Below are positions 33,716 to 43,269 of a DNA stretch of 64,000 bases, piece after piece. The translations under genes were made by a program, and so were the position numbers. Source of the stretch: RGIG8748 sp045539515 (GTDB lineage: Bacteria; Bacillota; Clostridia; UMGS1810); the NCBI GenBank assembly GCA_045539515.1, contig JAZQFN010000017.1, positions 1 through 64,000 of the forward strand. The letters are read 5' to 3'. Under the pieces are notes generated by a model. It had not been told where the DNA came from. It was given only the letters and a program-made list of their open reading frames with translations, and did not search any database. How positions within the stretch are numbered: position 1 is the first letter of the stretch; each line of letters begins with the position of its first letter.

Positions 33716-34393
33716 TTATTTCTCACTTTCTATAAGTGCAAGCGCTTTTCGTGATTGGGTTATTACATTTTCATCGGGATTCGAGGATTTACTCTGTCCG
33801 TCAATTATTTTATGTAGTATCCGAGTAAGCTTTTGCACATATTCACAGTAACATTCAGGAGAATTCTTCTTAACATTCTTTCCGAGAATTATATCCCACT
33901 CTGCGGGGCTTAATTCAAGCCCTGCGCGAGCTACTATGATATTATACACCTTATCTCCCTCTACCGCAAGATATTCGTTCTCAATACCGTTTCCGGAAGA
34001 ATAGAGGTATTCCCTTAATTCCTTTTGTGCAAGCATTGGTTGCAGTATAAGAATTGTACCGGATTTAAGTACCTCGGGGTGAGCTTTTAGGATTGATTCT
34101 ATAAGAAGTCCACCCATCCCGGCAATTACTATAACATCTGCCTCACCGGGTTTAAGCTTTTCTATGCCGTCGGAAAGACGAAGCTCTATTTTGTGAGCTA
34201 TGCCGTTTGATTTTACGGTGTGCTCCGCACTTTTTAACGGACCCTCATTTACATCCATAGCAAAAGCCTTGGGACATATTCCGTTTAAGATGCAGTATGC
34301 TGGAAGATAGGCGTGGTCTGTGCCTATGTCAGCAATTATGCTTCCTTGGGGTATTAAATCTGCAATTTTTTTAAGTCTTGGAGTAAGTTCCAA
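33716..34393 (-). CDS. trmK: tRNA (adenine-22-N1)-methyltransferase
   Basis: The 225-residue Rossmann methyltransferase has the SAM motif ADIGTDHAYLP (about 21-31) and an AGMGG motif (about 90-94) typical of TrmK, which methylates A22 in tRNA. The start is probably TTG 34393 with AAAGG upstream. It is coupled to nif3 downstream. Upstream by 13 bases is the GH42 gene, not its usual neighbour rpoD. Confidence 0.9.
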   Translation of the reverse strand: MELTPRLKKIADLIPQGSIIADIGTDHAYLPAYCILNGICPKAFAMDVNEGPLKSAEHTVKSNGIAHKIELRLSDGIEKLKPGEADVIVIAGMGGLLIESILKAHPEVLKSGTILILQPMLAQKELREYLYSSGNGIENEYLAVEGDKVYNIIVARAGLELSPAEWDIILGKNVKKNSPECYCEYVQKLTRILHKIIDGQSKSSNPDENVITQSRKALALIESEK

Positions 34394-34406
34394 ATTAACA
34401 CAACCT

Positions 34407-36425
34407 TTAATCTTTAATTTTCAAAACCGCAACACCGTAGGGGCTTAAGGTACAATCTGCAAATTCGCCGGTAAGCACTTCGTAATAAAAAGGCAAACTA
34501 ACCTTTTCGCTGTGGTTGTTGAAATTCATAATAAATGCATATCGGCAATCATCGGAGCAGCGAAATGTAATACTTACATTTTCGGGAGAGGAAACCACCT
34601 TTTCGGGTGATACCACACCCTTAAGAATTTCATCATACAGTCTGATATATCCCTCCTGCATAAGGTCGGCGGCTATGTAGTATGCTTTACCCTTGCCGTA
34701 GTTATTAACAGTTACAGCAGGCATACCCTTGTAGAAATCTTCTTCGTACTTGCCAAGAACAGTTGCTCCTTCAAGGTAAGCAAGCTCGCAGTATTTTTCG
34801 CATCTGTAAGACGAACCAAACATATTGATGTTGTTGTACTGCCCGTCATAAAGGGAATCAGTTTCCTCTGTTTTTACCCCAAGGATTTTTCTTAAGGGAT
34901 AACACTCTTTGTCAAAAAAGCTCAAGCCGTATTCATCCACCACGCCTGTGGCAAAGGTGGTAATAAATGTGCCGCCGTTTTCAACGAAGCTTTCAATCTT
35001 TTCTTTCATACCGGATTTAAGCATAAAGAGCATTGGCGCAATGATAACCTTGTATTTGGAAAAATCGTCTTTTTCAAATATAAAATCAGTTCCTATATTA
35101 AGCTGCCAAAGAGCACCGTAGTTCTTTAAAAGTATGTTGAAATATCCCTTGGCTTCATCTATGTTTCTGTATGCCTGGGCAAGTCTTAAGCTCCAGAAAC
35201 TGTCGTAGTCATATAAAATTGCCACTTCGTTTTGAGTAAGAGAGCCGGCAACTTCGCTTATATTTTTAAGGGCATCGCCCACAGAGGTTACATCGCGGAA
35301 GACACGGGTATCCTCGCTGTTGTCGTGACCTACCACCGCACCGTGAAACTGCTCGGACTGTCCCCTGCTCTTTCTCCACTGAAAATACTGCACGGTGTCG
35401 CTTCCGTGAGCTACCGCCTGCATTGAAGCAAGAAGATGCATACCCGGTCTTCGGAGTCTTGACACCTGCTGCCAGTTGGTGGCAGAGGGTGAGCTTTCCA
35501 TCATCATAAAGGGTTTGTCCTTTTTAAAGGAATTGAAAAGCGAATGATAGAGAGCTGTTTCGGCAGAGATATTAAATTCATTGTCGGATGAATGCCAGAA
35601 GGGATAGTTATCCCAGGATACAACATCTATGCCGGGCGAAAGCATGGCATAGTCTATCTCCCAGAAGCGCATATAATTTGTGGTAACGGGCAAAGAGGGA
35701 TTTACGGCTTTAAGCACACTTACTTCGTGGTTTAAAAAGTCCTTCAACATATAATTTTTGAATCTGTGCCACTCAAGCTTAAGAGGATTGGAGGAAAACT
35801 CTCCGTGGTCGCCCGGCGGGTCTATCTGTGAAAAATCATTGTAGATATGGGACCAGAACCCACTCCACCACTTTGCATTTAAATTGTCTATAGTTTGATA
35901 CTTTTCTTTAAGCCATTTTCTGAAATTATCTTTACAAAGGGGACAATGGCAGTCCTCCACATTGAACTCGTTGGAAATGTGCCACATAAGCACGCCGGGA
36001 TGATTTGAGTATCTCTCGGCAAGCTTGGTATTCATTATCCTTACCTTTTCTCTGTAAACGGGGGAAGAATAGCAATTGTTGTGCCTGTTACCAAAACGGT
36101 AGCGTATACCGTCCTCTGCCATACGTCTTATTTCGGGGTACTTTTCCGCCATCCAGGCAGGCATAGCACCGGAGGGTGTTGCAAGAATGGTATATATGCC
36201 GTTTTGGTACAGATTGTCTATTATGTTGTCCAGCCAGCCAAAATTAAAAACCCCTTCTTCCGGCTCAAGCTTTGCCCAGGCAAATATACCCACGGACATA
36301 ACATTACAGCCGGACTTTTTCATAAGTTCTATATCTTTTTCAAGTACTTCGGGATAATCCAGCCACTGGTCGGGATTGTAGTCACCGCCGTGCCACATAC
36401 CTTTTAATTTTTGATTTAAAAGCAT
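34407..36425 (-). CDS. GH42 beta-galactosidase
   Basis: The 672-residue product starts at ATG 36425 behind GGAGG. The GH42 order is visible: TIM barrel with acid/base E153 (HISNEF) and nucleophile E310 (MMMESS), the zinc-cluster cysteines C118, C159, C161 and C164, a trimerisation domain and a C-terminal beta domain. It cleaves beta-galactosides from galactan or arabinogalactan oligosaccharides, and intracellular GH42 enzymes are the rule. It lies 25 bases after the GH5-like gene stop, in one operon. Confidence 0.93.
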   Translation of the reverse strand: MLLNQKLKGMWHGGDYNPDQWLDYPEVLEKDIELMKKSGCNVMSVGIFAWAKLEPEEGVFNFGWLDNIIDNLYQNGIYTILATPSGAMPAWMAEKYPEIRRMAEDGIRYRFGNRHNNCYSSPVYREKVRIMNTKLAERYSNHPGVLMWHISNEFNVEDCHCPLCKDNFRKWLKEKYQTIDNLNAKWWSGFWSHIYNDFSQIDPPGDHGEFSSNPLKLEWHRFKNYMLKDFLNHEVSVLKAVNPSLPVTTNYMRFWEIDYAMLSPGIDVVSWDNYPFWHSSDNEFNISAETALYHSLFNSFKKDKPFMMMESSPSATNWQQVSRLRRPGMHLLASMQAVAHGSDTVQYFQWRKSRGQSEQFHGAVVGHDNSEDTRVFRDVTSVGDALKNISEVAGSLTQNEVAILYDYDSFWSLRLAQAYRNIDEAKGYFNILLKNYGALWQLNIGTDFIFEKDDFSKYKVIIAPMLFMLKSGMKEKIESFVENGGTFITTFATGVVDEYGLSFFDKECYPLRKILGVKTEETDSLYDGQYNNINMFGSSYRCEKYCELAYLEGATVLGKYEEDFYKGMPAVTVNNYGKGKAYYIAADLMQEGYIRLYDEILKGVVSPEKVVSSPENVSITFRCSDDCRYAFIMNFNNHSEKVSLPFYYEVLTGEFADCTLSPYGVAVLKIKD

Positions 36426-36450
36426 CTCTTTTCCTCCGTTAGCAGAAAAC

Positions 36451-38376
36451 TTATTTTTCAATCTTAATTGCGGCACCTGTATTTGCGGGAAGTTCTACCT
36501 CAACAACACCGTCGGTGTAATTCTTAATAACTGCGTTCTCATCAACACTTTTTATCCACTTTGGACTGTAGGCTTTGTCGCTTAATGTAACCTTAACAGT
36601 CTGCGGAAAAGGTTCGTAGTTTATGAGAAGAATGTATCTGGAATTTTCATCAATAATGTGTTCTGTAATACCAACCGTATTTACATTTCTTTCTGCGATT
36701 TTAAGAGGATTTCTTAAGTTCATGGCTTTATATATACGCCAGTAATCTTCCGCATTTTCGCCATCGGTAAAGCCGGGTGTGGCGGCAGCATAACTTTCAA
36801 GCTTACAAGATACAAAGTATACCTTGCCCTTGCCGTAGTCATTTACGCCAAATACAGGATTACCCTCTTCGTTGGCGGCAAGAACCTTTGCGGTTTTGGC
36901 ATTAAGCGCCATATCATACTGTGTATCAAGACCCATCTTTACGCCGTCAAACTCTGCAGTATGCTTGTGTGTGGTACGTGACTTGGTGTAAAGTTCAAAG
37001 CCTGTGGTGGCACAAAATTCACTCATCATACCGCCGTCCATGGATATGTATAGATTTGCACCGTCATCGTGTACTTTCTTGAGAATATCATCCCAAAGTC
37101 TTTTGGTGGGTTCAACGCCCATCATAAGTCCGGGAACTATGTAACTATGAGCATCGGGCAGCTTATTGTCGCAGTACATATATTCCACATCTACCCCTGC
37201 CTGCTTGGCAAGAATAAATGCGCCGTAGGCCTCTTTCCAGGTTTCCTGACCGTAGAGCATTACACATACTGCATCGGTAATTCTTTCGGGGAGATTGCCG
37301 AAGCTTTCGGTAAACTTGGAAAAGGCGGTCATTCTATCCATCATTGGGGCGTGGGTACCATCTGCATTAAGAAGTCCAAGCTCTCTTTCAAGACCTGTCC
37401 AGTCGTAGGGAGTATCTTTAAGTGCGCTTTGATTGCAGGCGCACCACCACATAAAGCCCATACAATTGTGAGCCCACAGGCCGAAAAGTGCCATATCCAC
37501 ATTGGCGCAGGCAGCTTGGCTGTTGCCAAACATAGGGCCTAAAATATTTATTTCCTCGGCAAAGCAAGGTTTATTGCCGCAACCTCTGTAGAACAAGGAT
37601 TCTGCAACAGCGTGATTGGCAGACTTCATTTTGTTTACCGGGTCTGTATCGCAATAAGGAGTAAACTGGGGATACGGATGTGTGCAGAGTATATCTGTAA
37701 GCTCTCCCTGGTCCATTGCATTCCATATATTTTCCGGAGCAATGCCGTGCATACCGGAAATCACGGGACGGGAATTATCGGCACTTCTTATGGTATTTGC
37801 AATAAGTGCAGACCATGTGTATGCAGTATCCCTATCGGGGCAATTGTCAAAGCAGTTACATTCATTGCCCAAATCCCATGCCACAATGGCAGGATGTGAC
37901 TTAAAACGCTTAACAATATATTTAACATATTTTGTTTCCCATTTAAGAGCTGTGGGATCGGTGTAAAGATTAAGTCCGTCAAGAGCCTTTGGCACATATA
38001 CCCTGCCGCTCATCCAACCGGTGAGAATACCAAGAATTATTTTGATGCCTCTTTTGTGGGCATGGCTTAGGGCAGTTTCCAGTCTTTCTGCCATTACAGG
38101 GTCAATTCCTGCTACATCCTCGGGAGTTTCTATGGCTTTTACGGCATCACGGCTTATAGTCCTTACATTTCCTCCGCCGTTGCGATATGCCTCTATAGGC
38201 TGAAAATCACTCCAAAGGGGAAACATACGAAGTACCTTTACATTTCCCGCTGCAAGAAGATCTAAATCACGTTTTACACACTCTTCATCCCATCTGTTCC
38301 ACATCTGTATACCTGCATTTGATGCCCAGTAATTGGCACCTATGAAAAATTCTCCGTTTTTAAAAATATTTTCCAT
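36451..38376 (-). CDS. Clan GH-A (GH5-like) glycosidase
   Basis: The 641-residue product has an N-terminal TIM barrel with acid/base E172 in DLGNECN and a likely nucleophile at E274/E275 in CFAEEINIL. It continues into a flavodoxin-like domain and a small C-terminal beta domain that resemble GH42 domain order (..NDYGKGKVYFVSCKLE.. near 520). The family could be GH5 or a GH42-like outlier; the barrel is closest to mannanase/exo-glycosidase types. No signal peptide. It heads the GH5-GH42-trmK-nif3 transcript. Confidence 0.75.
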   Translation of the reverse strand: MENIFKNGEFFIGANYWASNAGIQMWNRWDEECVKRDLDLLAAGNVKVLRMFPLWSDFQPIEAYRNGGGNVRTISRDAVKAIETPEDVAGIDPVMAERLETALSHAHKRGIKIILGILTGWMSGRVYVPKALDGLNLYTDPTALKWETKYVKYIVKRFKSHPAIVAWDLGNECNCFDNCPDRDTAYTWSALIANTIRSADNSRPVISGMHGIAPENIWNAMDQGELTDILCTHPYPQFTPYCDTDPVNKMKSANHAVAESLFYRGCGNKPCFAEEINILGPMFGNSQAACANVDMALFGLWAHNCMGFMWWCACNQSALKDTPYDWTGLERELGLLNADGTHAPMMDRMTAFSKFTESFGNLPERITDAVCVMLYGQETWKEAYGAFILAKQAGVDVEYMYCDNKLPDAHSYIVPGLMMGVEPTKRLWDDILKKVHDDGANLYISMDGGMMSEFCATTGFELYTKSRTTHKHTAEFDGVKMGLDTQYDMALNAKTAKVLAANEEGNPVFGVNDYGKGKVYFVSCKLESYAAATPGFTDGENAEDYWRIYKAMNLRNPLKIAERNVNTVGITEHIIDENSRYILLINYEPFPQTVKVTLSDKAYSPKWIKSVDENAVIKNYTDGVVEVELPANTGAAIKIEK

Positions 38377-38470
38377 TTCTATCCCCCATTACTTCTATAA
38401 CAAAGTTATATTATTATACCATCTGCCATTTCAAAACTATGGTTTACAATTGAAAACTTATTTAAAACAA

Positions 38471-38499
38471 AGTATACCATAAAGTATTTAAATAGTCAA
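38471..38499 (-). promoter_or_regulatory. Promoter of the GH5-GH42 operon
   Basis: On the minus strand TTGACT (38494-38499), 17 bp and TATACT (38471-38476). Confidence 0.65.
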
Positions 38500-38509
38500 T
38501 TTATCGCAA

Positions 38510-38541
38510 AAAAATCCTCCGATGCAAAAGCACCGGAGGAT
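38510..38541 (-). terminator. Terminator of pgi
   Basis: ATCCTCCG.TGC/GCA.CGGAGGAT stem, with TTTTTTTGCG after it on the minus strand. Confidence 0.75.
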
Positions 38542-38550
38542 AGTTTAAAA

Positions 38551-39882
38551 TTATAATCTCTTTTCAAGTTCTTCCTTTTCTGCTTCGTAGCCGGGTTTAC
38601 CGAGGAGAGCAAACATATTCTTTTTGTATGCTTCAACGCCGGGCTGATTGAAGGGGTTAACACCCAAGATATAACCGCTTACACCGCAAGCCTTTTCAAA
38701 GAAGTATACCATAGCACCGAAGTTATAAGCATCAAGCTTTGGAATATTTATAACAAGGTTTGGAACATTTCCGTCTGTGTGAGCAAGAAGTGTACCCTGA
38801 AAAGCCTTGGTGTTTACAAAGTCAACGGTTTTTCCTGCAAGGAAGTTGAGCTTATCTACATTTGTTTCGTCATAGGGAATTTCCACATCGGCTGTGGGGG
38901 CATCTACCTTGAGAACGGTTTCAAACATAAGTCTTGTGCCGTCCTGAATGTACTGACCCATGGAGTGAAGATCTGTGGAGAAGCTGCATGCCGCAGGAAA
39001 AATACCTCTCTGATCCTTACCTTCGCTTTCGCCGTAGAGCTGCTTCCACCATTCTGCAAAGAATGTGAGCTGTGGCTCATAGTTAATCATAATTTCTACA
39101 GTTTTGCCCTTGCGGTTTAAAATGTTTCTAACCGCAGCATATTTGTAGCAATCGTTTTCTTCATAAGGCTTTTTGTATTCTTCCATTGCATCGTATGCAC
39201 CCTGCATCATGGCATCTATATCAATGCCTGCAGCTGCAATGGGAAGAAGACCTACCGCCGTAAGTATGGAAAATCTTCCGCCAACGTCATCGGGAATTAC
39301 GAAGGTTTCGTAGCCTTCCTTGTCGGAAAACTCCTTAAGAGCGCCTCTTGCCTTGTCTGTGGTAGCGTAGATTCTTGCCTTTGCTTCCTCTTCGCCGTAC
39401 TTTTCAATAAGAAGTGAACGGAGCATTCTGAAAGCTATGGCAGGCTCTGTGGTAGTACCGGACTTGGAAATAATGTTTACGGAAAATTCCTTGTCCTTAA
39501 GGTATGAGAGAAGTCCCGAAAGATATGCTGAACTGATAGAGTTACCTGCATAGAGAATCTGGGGAGTTTTTCTGTCTGCTCTTAAGTTGTAGAAAGAATC
39601 GGTAAGCATTTCTATGGCAGCTTTTGCGCCAAGGTATGAACCGCCAATGCCTACAACAACAAGAACCTCGGAATCGGACTGTATCTTCTTTGCACATTCC
39701 TTTATTCTGTTAAATTCTTCTTTGTCGTAGTTTGCGGGAAGGTCTATCCAACCCAAAAAATCATTACCTGCACCTGTACCCTCTGTGAGAGTCTTTGCGG
39801 CATTTTCGGTAATTGCTTTCATATTTTCAATTTCTTCCGCAGATACAAAAGCGGAAATCTTGGAATAGTCAAATTTAATCAT
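38551..39882 (-). CDS. pgi: Glucose-6-phosphate isomerase
   Basis: The 443-residue product starts at ATG 39882 behind GGAGG. It is the short Firmicutes-type Pgi of about 450 residues, with VVGIGGSYLGAKA (about 77), ISKSGTTTEPA (about 140) and the conserved C-terminal QPGVEAYKKNMF carrying the active-site lysine. It interconverts glucose-6-P and fructose-6-P in glycolysis. It marks the start of the core-genome half. Confidence 0.96.
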   Translation of the reverse strand: MIKFDYSKISAFVSAEEIENMKAITENAAKTLTEGTGAGNDFLGWIDLPANYDKEEFNRIKECAKKIQSDSEVLVVVGIGGSYLGAKAAIEMLTDSFYNLRADRKTPQILYAGNSISSAYLSGLLSYLKDKEFSVNIISKSGTTTEPAIAFRMLRSLLIEKYGEEEAKARIYATTDKARGALKEFSDKEGYETFVIPDDVGGRFSILTAVGLLPIAAAGIDIDAMMQGAYDAMEEYKKPYEENDCYKYAAVRNILNRKGKTVEIMINYEPQLTFFAEWWKQLYGESEGKDQRGIFPAACSFSTDLHSMGQYIQDGTRLMFETVLKVDAPTADVEIPYDETNVDKLNFLAGKTVDFVNTKAFQGTLLAHTDGNVPNLVINIPKLDAYNFGAMVYFFEKACGVSGYILGVNPFNQPGVEAYKKNMFALLGKPGYEAEKEELEKRL

Positions 39883-39981
39883 AGTGTATTCCCTCCTGTA
39901 ATGCAAAATATCTATACCATTTTACACCATTATATGACATTTTTCAATAATTATTTTTAATTTTTACAGTATTGTAAAATA

Positions 39982-40605
39982 CTATTTTTTAAAGCTTAGT
40001 TTAGACTCTGTTCCCTTGAAAAGTCTTACTATGTTTGTGCGGTGCTTAAATATTGCAAGAAGACCAATAAGTGAAGCAATCGCTATAAACAAAACATCTT
40101 CTGTGTGAAAAGCAGCTACAAGGATAGGGAAAGCAAGAGCTCCCAGACATGAGCCTAAGGAAACATACCTTGTAATTAACATTATGGCAATGCAGCACAC
40201 CAGAAGGCCAAGGCCTATACGCCAATCCAGCATAAGTATTACTGCAATGGTGGTCATTACACCCTTTCCGCCTTTAAAGCCAAAATATACAGGGTACACA
40301 TGACCGAGCATTACAAAAAGCGCCGCAAAATACTCACCGGCATTTGAAGATATATCGTCAAGAGATGCAACACTACATATAAGCCTTGCCGCAAGGATTG
40401 CTACAACACCTTTAAGTCCGTCAAAAATAACAACAAAAACAGCCGCTTTTTTGCCCATAACTCTTAAAGTATTGGTGGCACCGGCGTTGCCGCTGCCTTC
40501 TTTTCTAATATCCTTCCCCTTAAAGCCGGAAAGTATGATGGAAGTATTGATACTGCCCAGAAAATACGCCACAAGTGCGCACAAACCAATAATAAAATAA
40601 TTCAT
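39982..40605 (-). CDS. plsY: Glycerol-3-phosphate acyltransferase PlsY
   Basis: The 207-residue integral membrane protein has about five to seven hydrophobic segments and the PlsY motifs GSINTSIIL, GSGNAGATNTLR and GFKGGKGV. It uses acyl-phosphate to make lysophosphatidic acid in membrane lipid synthesis. It starts one base after the der stop, so the two are coupled. Confidence 0.95.
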   Translation of the reverse strand: MNYFIIGLCALVAYFLGSINTSIILSGFKGKDIRKEGSGNAGATNTLRVMGKKAAVFVVIFDGLKGVVAILAARLICSVASLDDISSNAGEYFAALFVMLGHVYPVYFGFKGGKGVMTTIAVILMLDWRIGLGLLVCCIAIMLITRYVSLGSCLGALAFPILVAAFHTEDVLFIAIASLIGLLAIFKHRTNIVRLFKGTESKLSFKK

Positions 40606-40606
40606 A

Positions 40607-41932
40607 TCAGTCTTCCTTTCCCTTTTCTCTTATAATAAATCTTACGGGCGTTCCTTCAAGTCCGAAAGAAGTTCTTATCTGATTTTCCAGATATCTTATA
40701 TAAGAAAAGTGTGCAAGCTCCCTGTCATTTACAAAAAGAATAAATGTAGGTGGCTTTGTGGTTGCCTGAGTAATGTAGTATATTTTAAGACGTTTACCCT
40801 TATCCGAAGGTGGCTGAACCTTTGTGATAGCCTCGTTTAATACATCATTTAATACGCCTGTGGATATACGCATTGCGTGCTGAATATTTACATACTTTAT
40901 AAGGTCAAATATCTTATTTAAACGAAGTCCGGTTTTTGCAGAAAAGAATGCCACGGGAGCATAAGTCATATACGCAAGGTCACGCTGTACATCGTTGCGA
41001 TAGAGCTCCATGGTCTTGGTGGATTTTTCTATTAAATCCCACTTATTTACACATATTATGCTTGCCTTGCCCTTTTCATGTGCATATCCGGCAATTTTTG
41101 TATCTTGCTCCGTTACACCCTCCTGGGCATCTATAAGTATGAGAACAACATCGCATCTGTCTACCGCAGCAAGAGAACGGATAACACTGTAACGTTCCAC
41201 ATTTTCGTCAATTTTGCCGCGTTTACGCATACCGGCAGTATCTATAAACACATATTTCTGCCCTTCGTGCTCATAGGGACTGTCTATGGCATCTCGGGTA
41301 GTTCCGGCAATGTCACTTACTATTACTCTGTTTTCACCTAAAATTTTGTTTATAAGAGAGGATTTACCTACATTTGGCTTACCGATTACCGCAACCTTTA
41401 TGGCTTCCTCGTCTTCCTCTACTTCCTCATCAAAATCAATGTAGCTGTAGAGCTTATCCAGAAGGTCACCGGTACCCAGACCATGTATGGACGATATGGC
41501 AATAGGGTCTTCCATACCAAGGTTGTAGAACTCATAAAATTCCATGGGTACATCGCCCACGTTATCTACCTTGTTGCACACAAGAACTATGGGCTTGCCG
41601 CTTTTTTGAAGCATAGCGGCAACATCTTTGTCTGCAGATGTAAGCCCTGTCCTTACGTCTACCATAAATATGATAACATCTGCCATATCTATAGCCATTT
41701 CTGCCTGAAGACGCATCTGCTCGGGAATAACGTCATTGGTTTTCATTTCGATACCGCCGGTATCTATGAGTATAAATTTTTTGCCTACCCATTCGCCCTC
41801 AGCATAGATTCTGTCACGGGTTACACCGGGAGTATCCTCTACTATGGATATTCTCTCTCCTATTAACTTGTTAAAAAGTGTTGACTTACCTACATTCGGT
41901 CTGCCAACGATAGCAAAGGTTGGTTTCTTCAC
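40607..41932 (-). CDS. der: Ribosome biogenesis GTPase Der (EngA)
   Basis: The 441-residue product has two tandem G domains: GRPNVGKSTL, DTGG and NKVD, then GKPNVGKSSL, DTAGMRKRG and NKWD. A C-terminal KH-like domain follows. It is needed for 50S subunit assembly. The frame opens at TTG 41941, but AAAGGA overlaps that codon too closely. GTG 41932, ten bases after it, gives the usual Der N-terminus (KKPTFAIVGRPNVGKS). Confidence 0.95.
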   Translation of the reverse strand: MKKPTFAIVGRPNVGKSTLFNKLIGERISIVEDTPGVTRDRIYAEGEWVGKKFILIDTGGIEMKTNDVIPEQMRLQAEMAIDMADVIIFMVDVRTGLTSADKDVAAMLQKSGKPIVLVCNKVDNVGDVPMEFYEFYNLGMEDPIAISSIHGLGTGDLLDKLYSYIDFDEEVEEDEEAIKVAVIGKPNVGKSSLINKILGENRVIVSDIAGTTRDAIDSPYEHEGQKYVFIDTAGMRKRGKIDENVERYSVIRSLAAVDRCDVVLILIDAQEGVTEQDTKIAGYAHEKGKASIICVNKWDLIEKSTKTMELYRNDVQRDLAYMTYAPVAFFSAKTGLRLNKIFDLIKYVNIQHAMRISTGVLNDVLNEAITKVQPPSDKGKRLKIYYITQATTKPPTFILFVNDRELAHFSYIRYLENQIRTSFGLEGTPVRFIIREKGKED

Positions 41933-41948
41933 AGTAATCAATTCCTTT

Positions 41949-43253
41949 CTAACCTGTAATCATATCAACAAAGTCAAATCCGTTGTTGGGACATATAATT
42001 ACTTTAACGCCAAGTTCTCTTTCAATATCTTCTTTGGTAACATCATCAAGAAGAATATCGCAGTCGGATTTGAACATACTTTCGGAAAGTAACAGACATT
42101 CGCCAAGGTCTTTTCCCTTTAGCTGCTTTATAATATCGCATCCGCACAAAAGTCCGGTAACGGTAATATATCCTCCGAAAAAGTTATTCTTTATCTTATA
42201 TACATCAATCTCAAGACCGGGACATTTTTCTTTGATTCTGTCCACAAAGGATAGGATGTATTCGTATGCAATTTCTGATGTTGCTATGGTTTTTGGCTTT
42301 GATTGGCCTTTATTTACATAATCCGCCAAAGCATCTTCAATTTCGCACTTTAGTGTGGTCATAAGACCTACGCCGTTTTCTATCTGTGCAAAATCCTCAT
42401 AGCTGTCGTAAGATGGAAGTTCTCTTTCTGCCTTGATATAAAACTCATCGGCAAGATACACAAGATGTGTACCGTATTTATTGATGAAATCCCTTTGGTA
42501 GAATTCCACATGATCTATTACGACCTCACAATCCTCTTTTTCAAAGGGTTCAAGGTCAAAAAGTCCTTTCCTGTGACCGGTAAGACCTACAGGTACAACG
42601 GAAATGCTTTTAATACACGGTGAGAGATTGGCAAGGTCATAGAGGGATTTTCTTAAATATTCACCGTCATTTATCCCCTTGCAAAGCACAATCTGGGCGT
42701 TCATAAATATGCCGGCATCCTTAAAGCGGTTCATTATTTCCATAACTCTGCCGGCAAAACGATTATTTAGCATTTTGCATCTTAAATCTGGGTCTGTAAC
42801 ATGGACAGACACATTTATGGGGCTTACTTTAAGTTGGCAAAGTCTTTCTATGTCTTCCTCCTTAAGATTGGTAAGAGTGACATAGTTTCCTTCAAGAAAG
42901 GAAAGACGAACATCGTCATCCTTAAAGTACATAGTTTGCCTCATATTATCGGGAAGTTGATCCATAAAGCAGAAGATACATTTGTTATGGCATGTTTTGG
43001 CATCATCCATAAGGGAATTTTCAAACTCACATCCAAACTGCTCGTAAAGGTCATTATATACCTCAATTTCCTCTACGGTGCCATCGGTTTTCTGTACCTC
43101 CACCACGTAGTATTCGTCACTTGTAAGATAGCGAAAATCAAGCACGTCGGCAAATTCTTTACTATTAACTTTTGTAATTATATCCCCTTTTTCTATGCCG
43201 CAATCTTCAGCAATGGAGAAAGGGTCTACAGATTTTACAACTGCTTTACTCAT
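41949..43253 (-). CDS. DUF512 radical-SAM protein with N-terminal PDZ
   Basis: The 434-residue product has a PDZ-like start (residues 1-60), then CHNKCIFCFMDQLP (about 88-101), which gives a CxxxCxxC cluster motif, a radical-SAM barrel, and the C-terminal DUF512 domain. It is conserved in Clostridia next to der, and the reaction is unknown. It starts behind GAGGT and lies 16 bases before der. Confidence 0.9.
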   Translation of the reverse strand: MSKAVVKSVDPFSIAEDCGIEKGDIITKVNSKEFADVLDFRYLTSDEYYVVEVQKTDGTVEEIEVYNDLYEQFGCEFENSLMDDAKTCHNKCIFCFMDQLPDNMRQTMYFKDDDVRLSFLEGNYVTLTNLKEEDIERLCQLKVSPINVSVHVTDPDLRCKMLNNRFAGRVMEIMNRFKDAGIFMNAQIVLCKGINDGEYLRKSLYDLANLSPCIKSISVVPVGLTGHRKGLFDLEPFEKEDCEVVIDHVEFYQRDFINKYGTHLVYLADEFYIKAERELPSYDSYEDFAQIENGVGLMTTLKCEIEDALADYVNKGQSKPKTIATSEIAYEYILSFVDRIKEKCPGLEIDVYKIKNNFFGGYITVTGLLCGCDIIKQLKGKDLGECLLLSESMFKSDCDILLDDVTKEDIERELGVKVIICPNNGFDFVDMITG

Positions 43254-43269
43254 ATCTTACCTCATTTAA

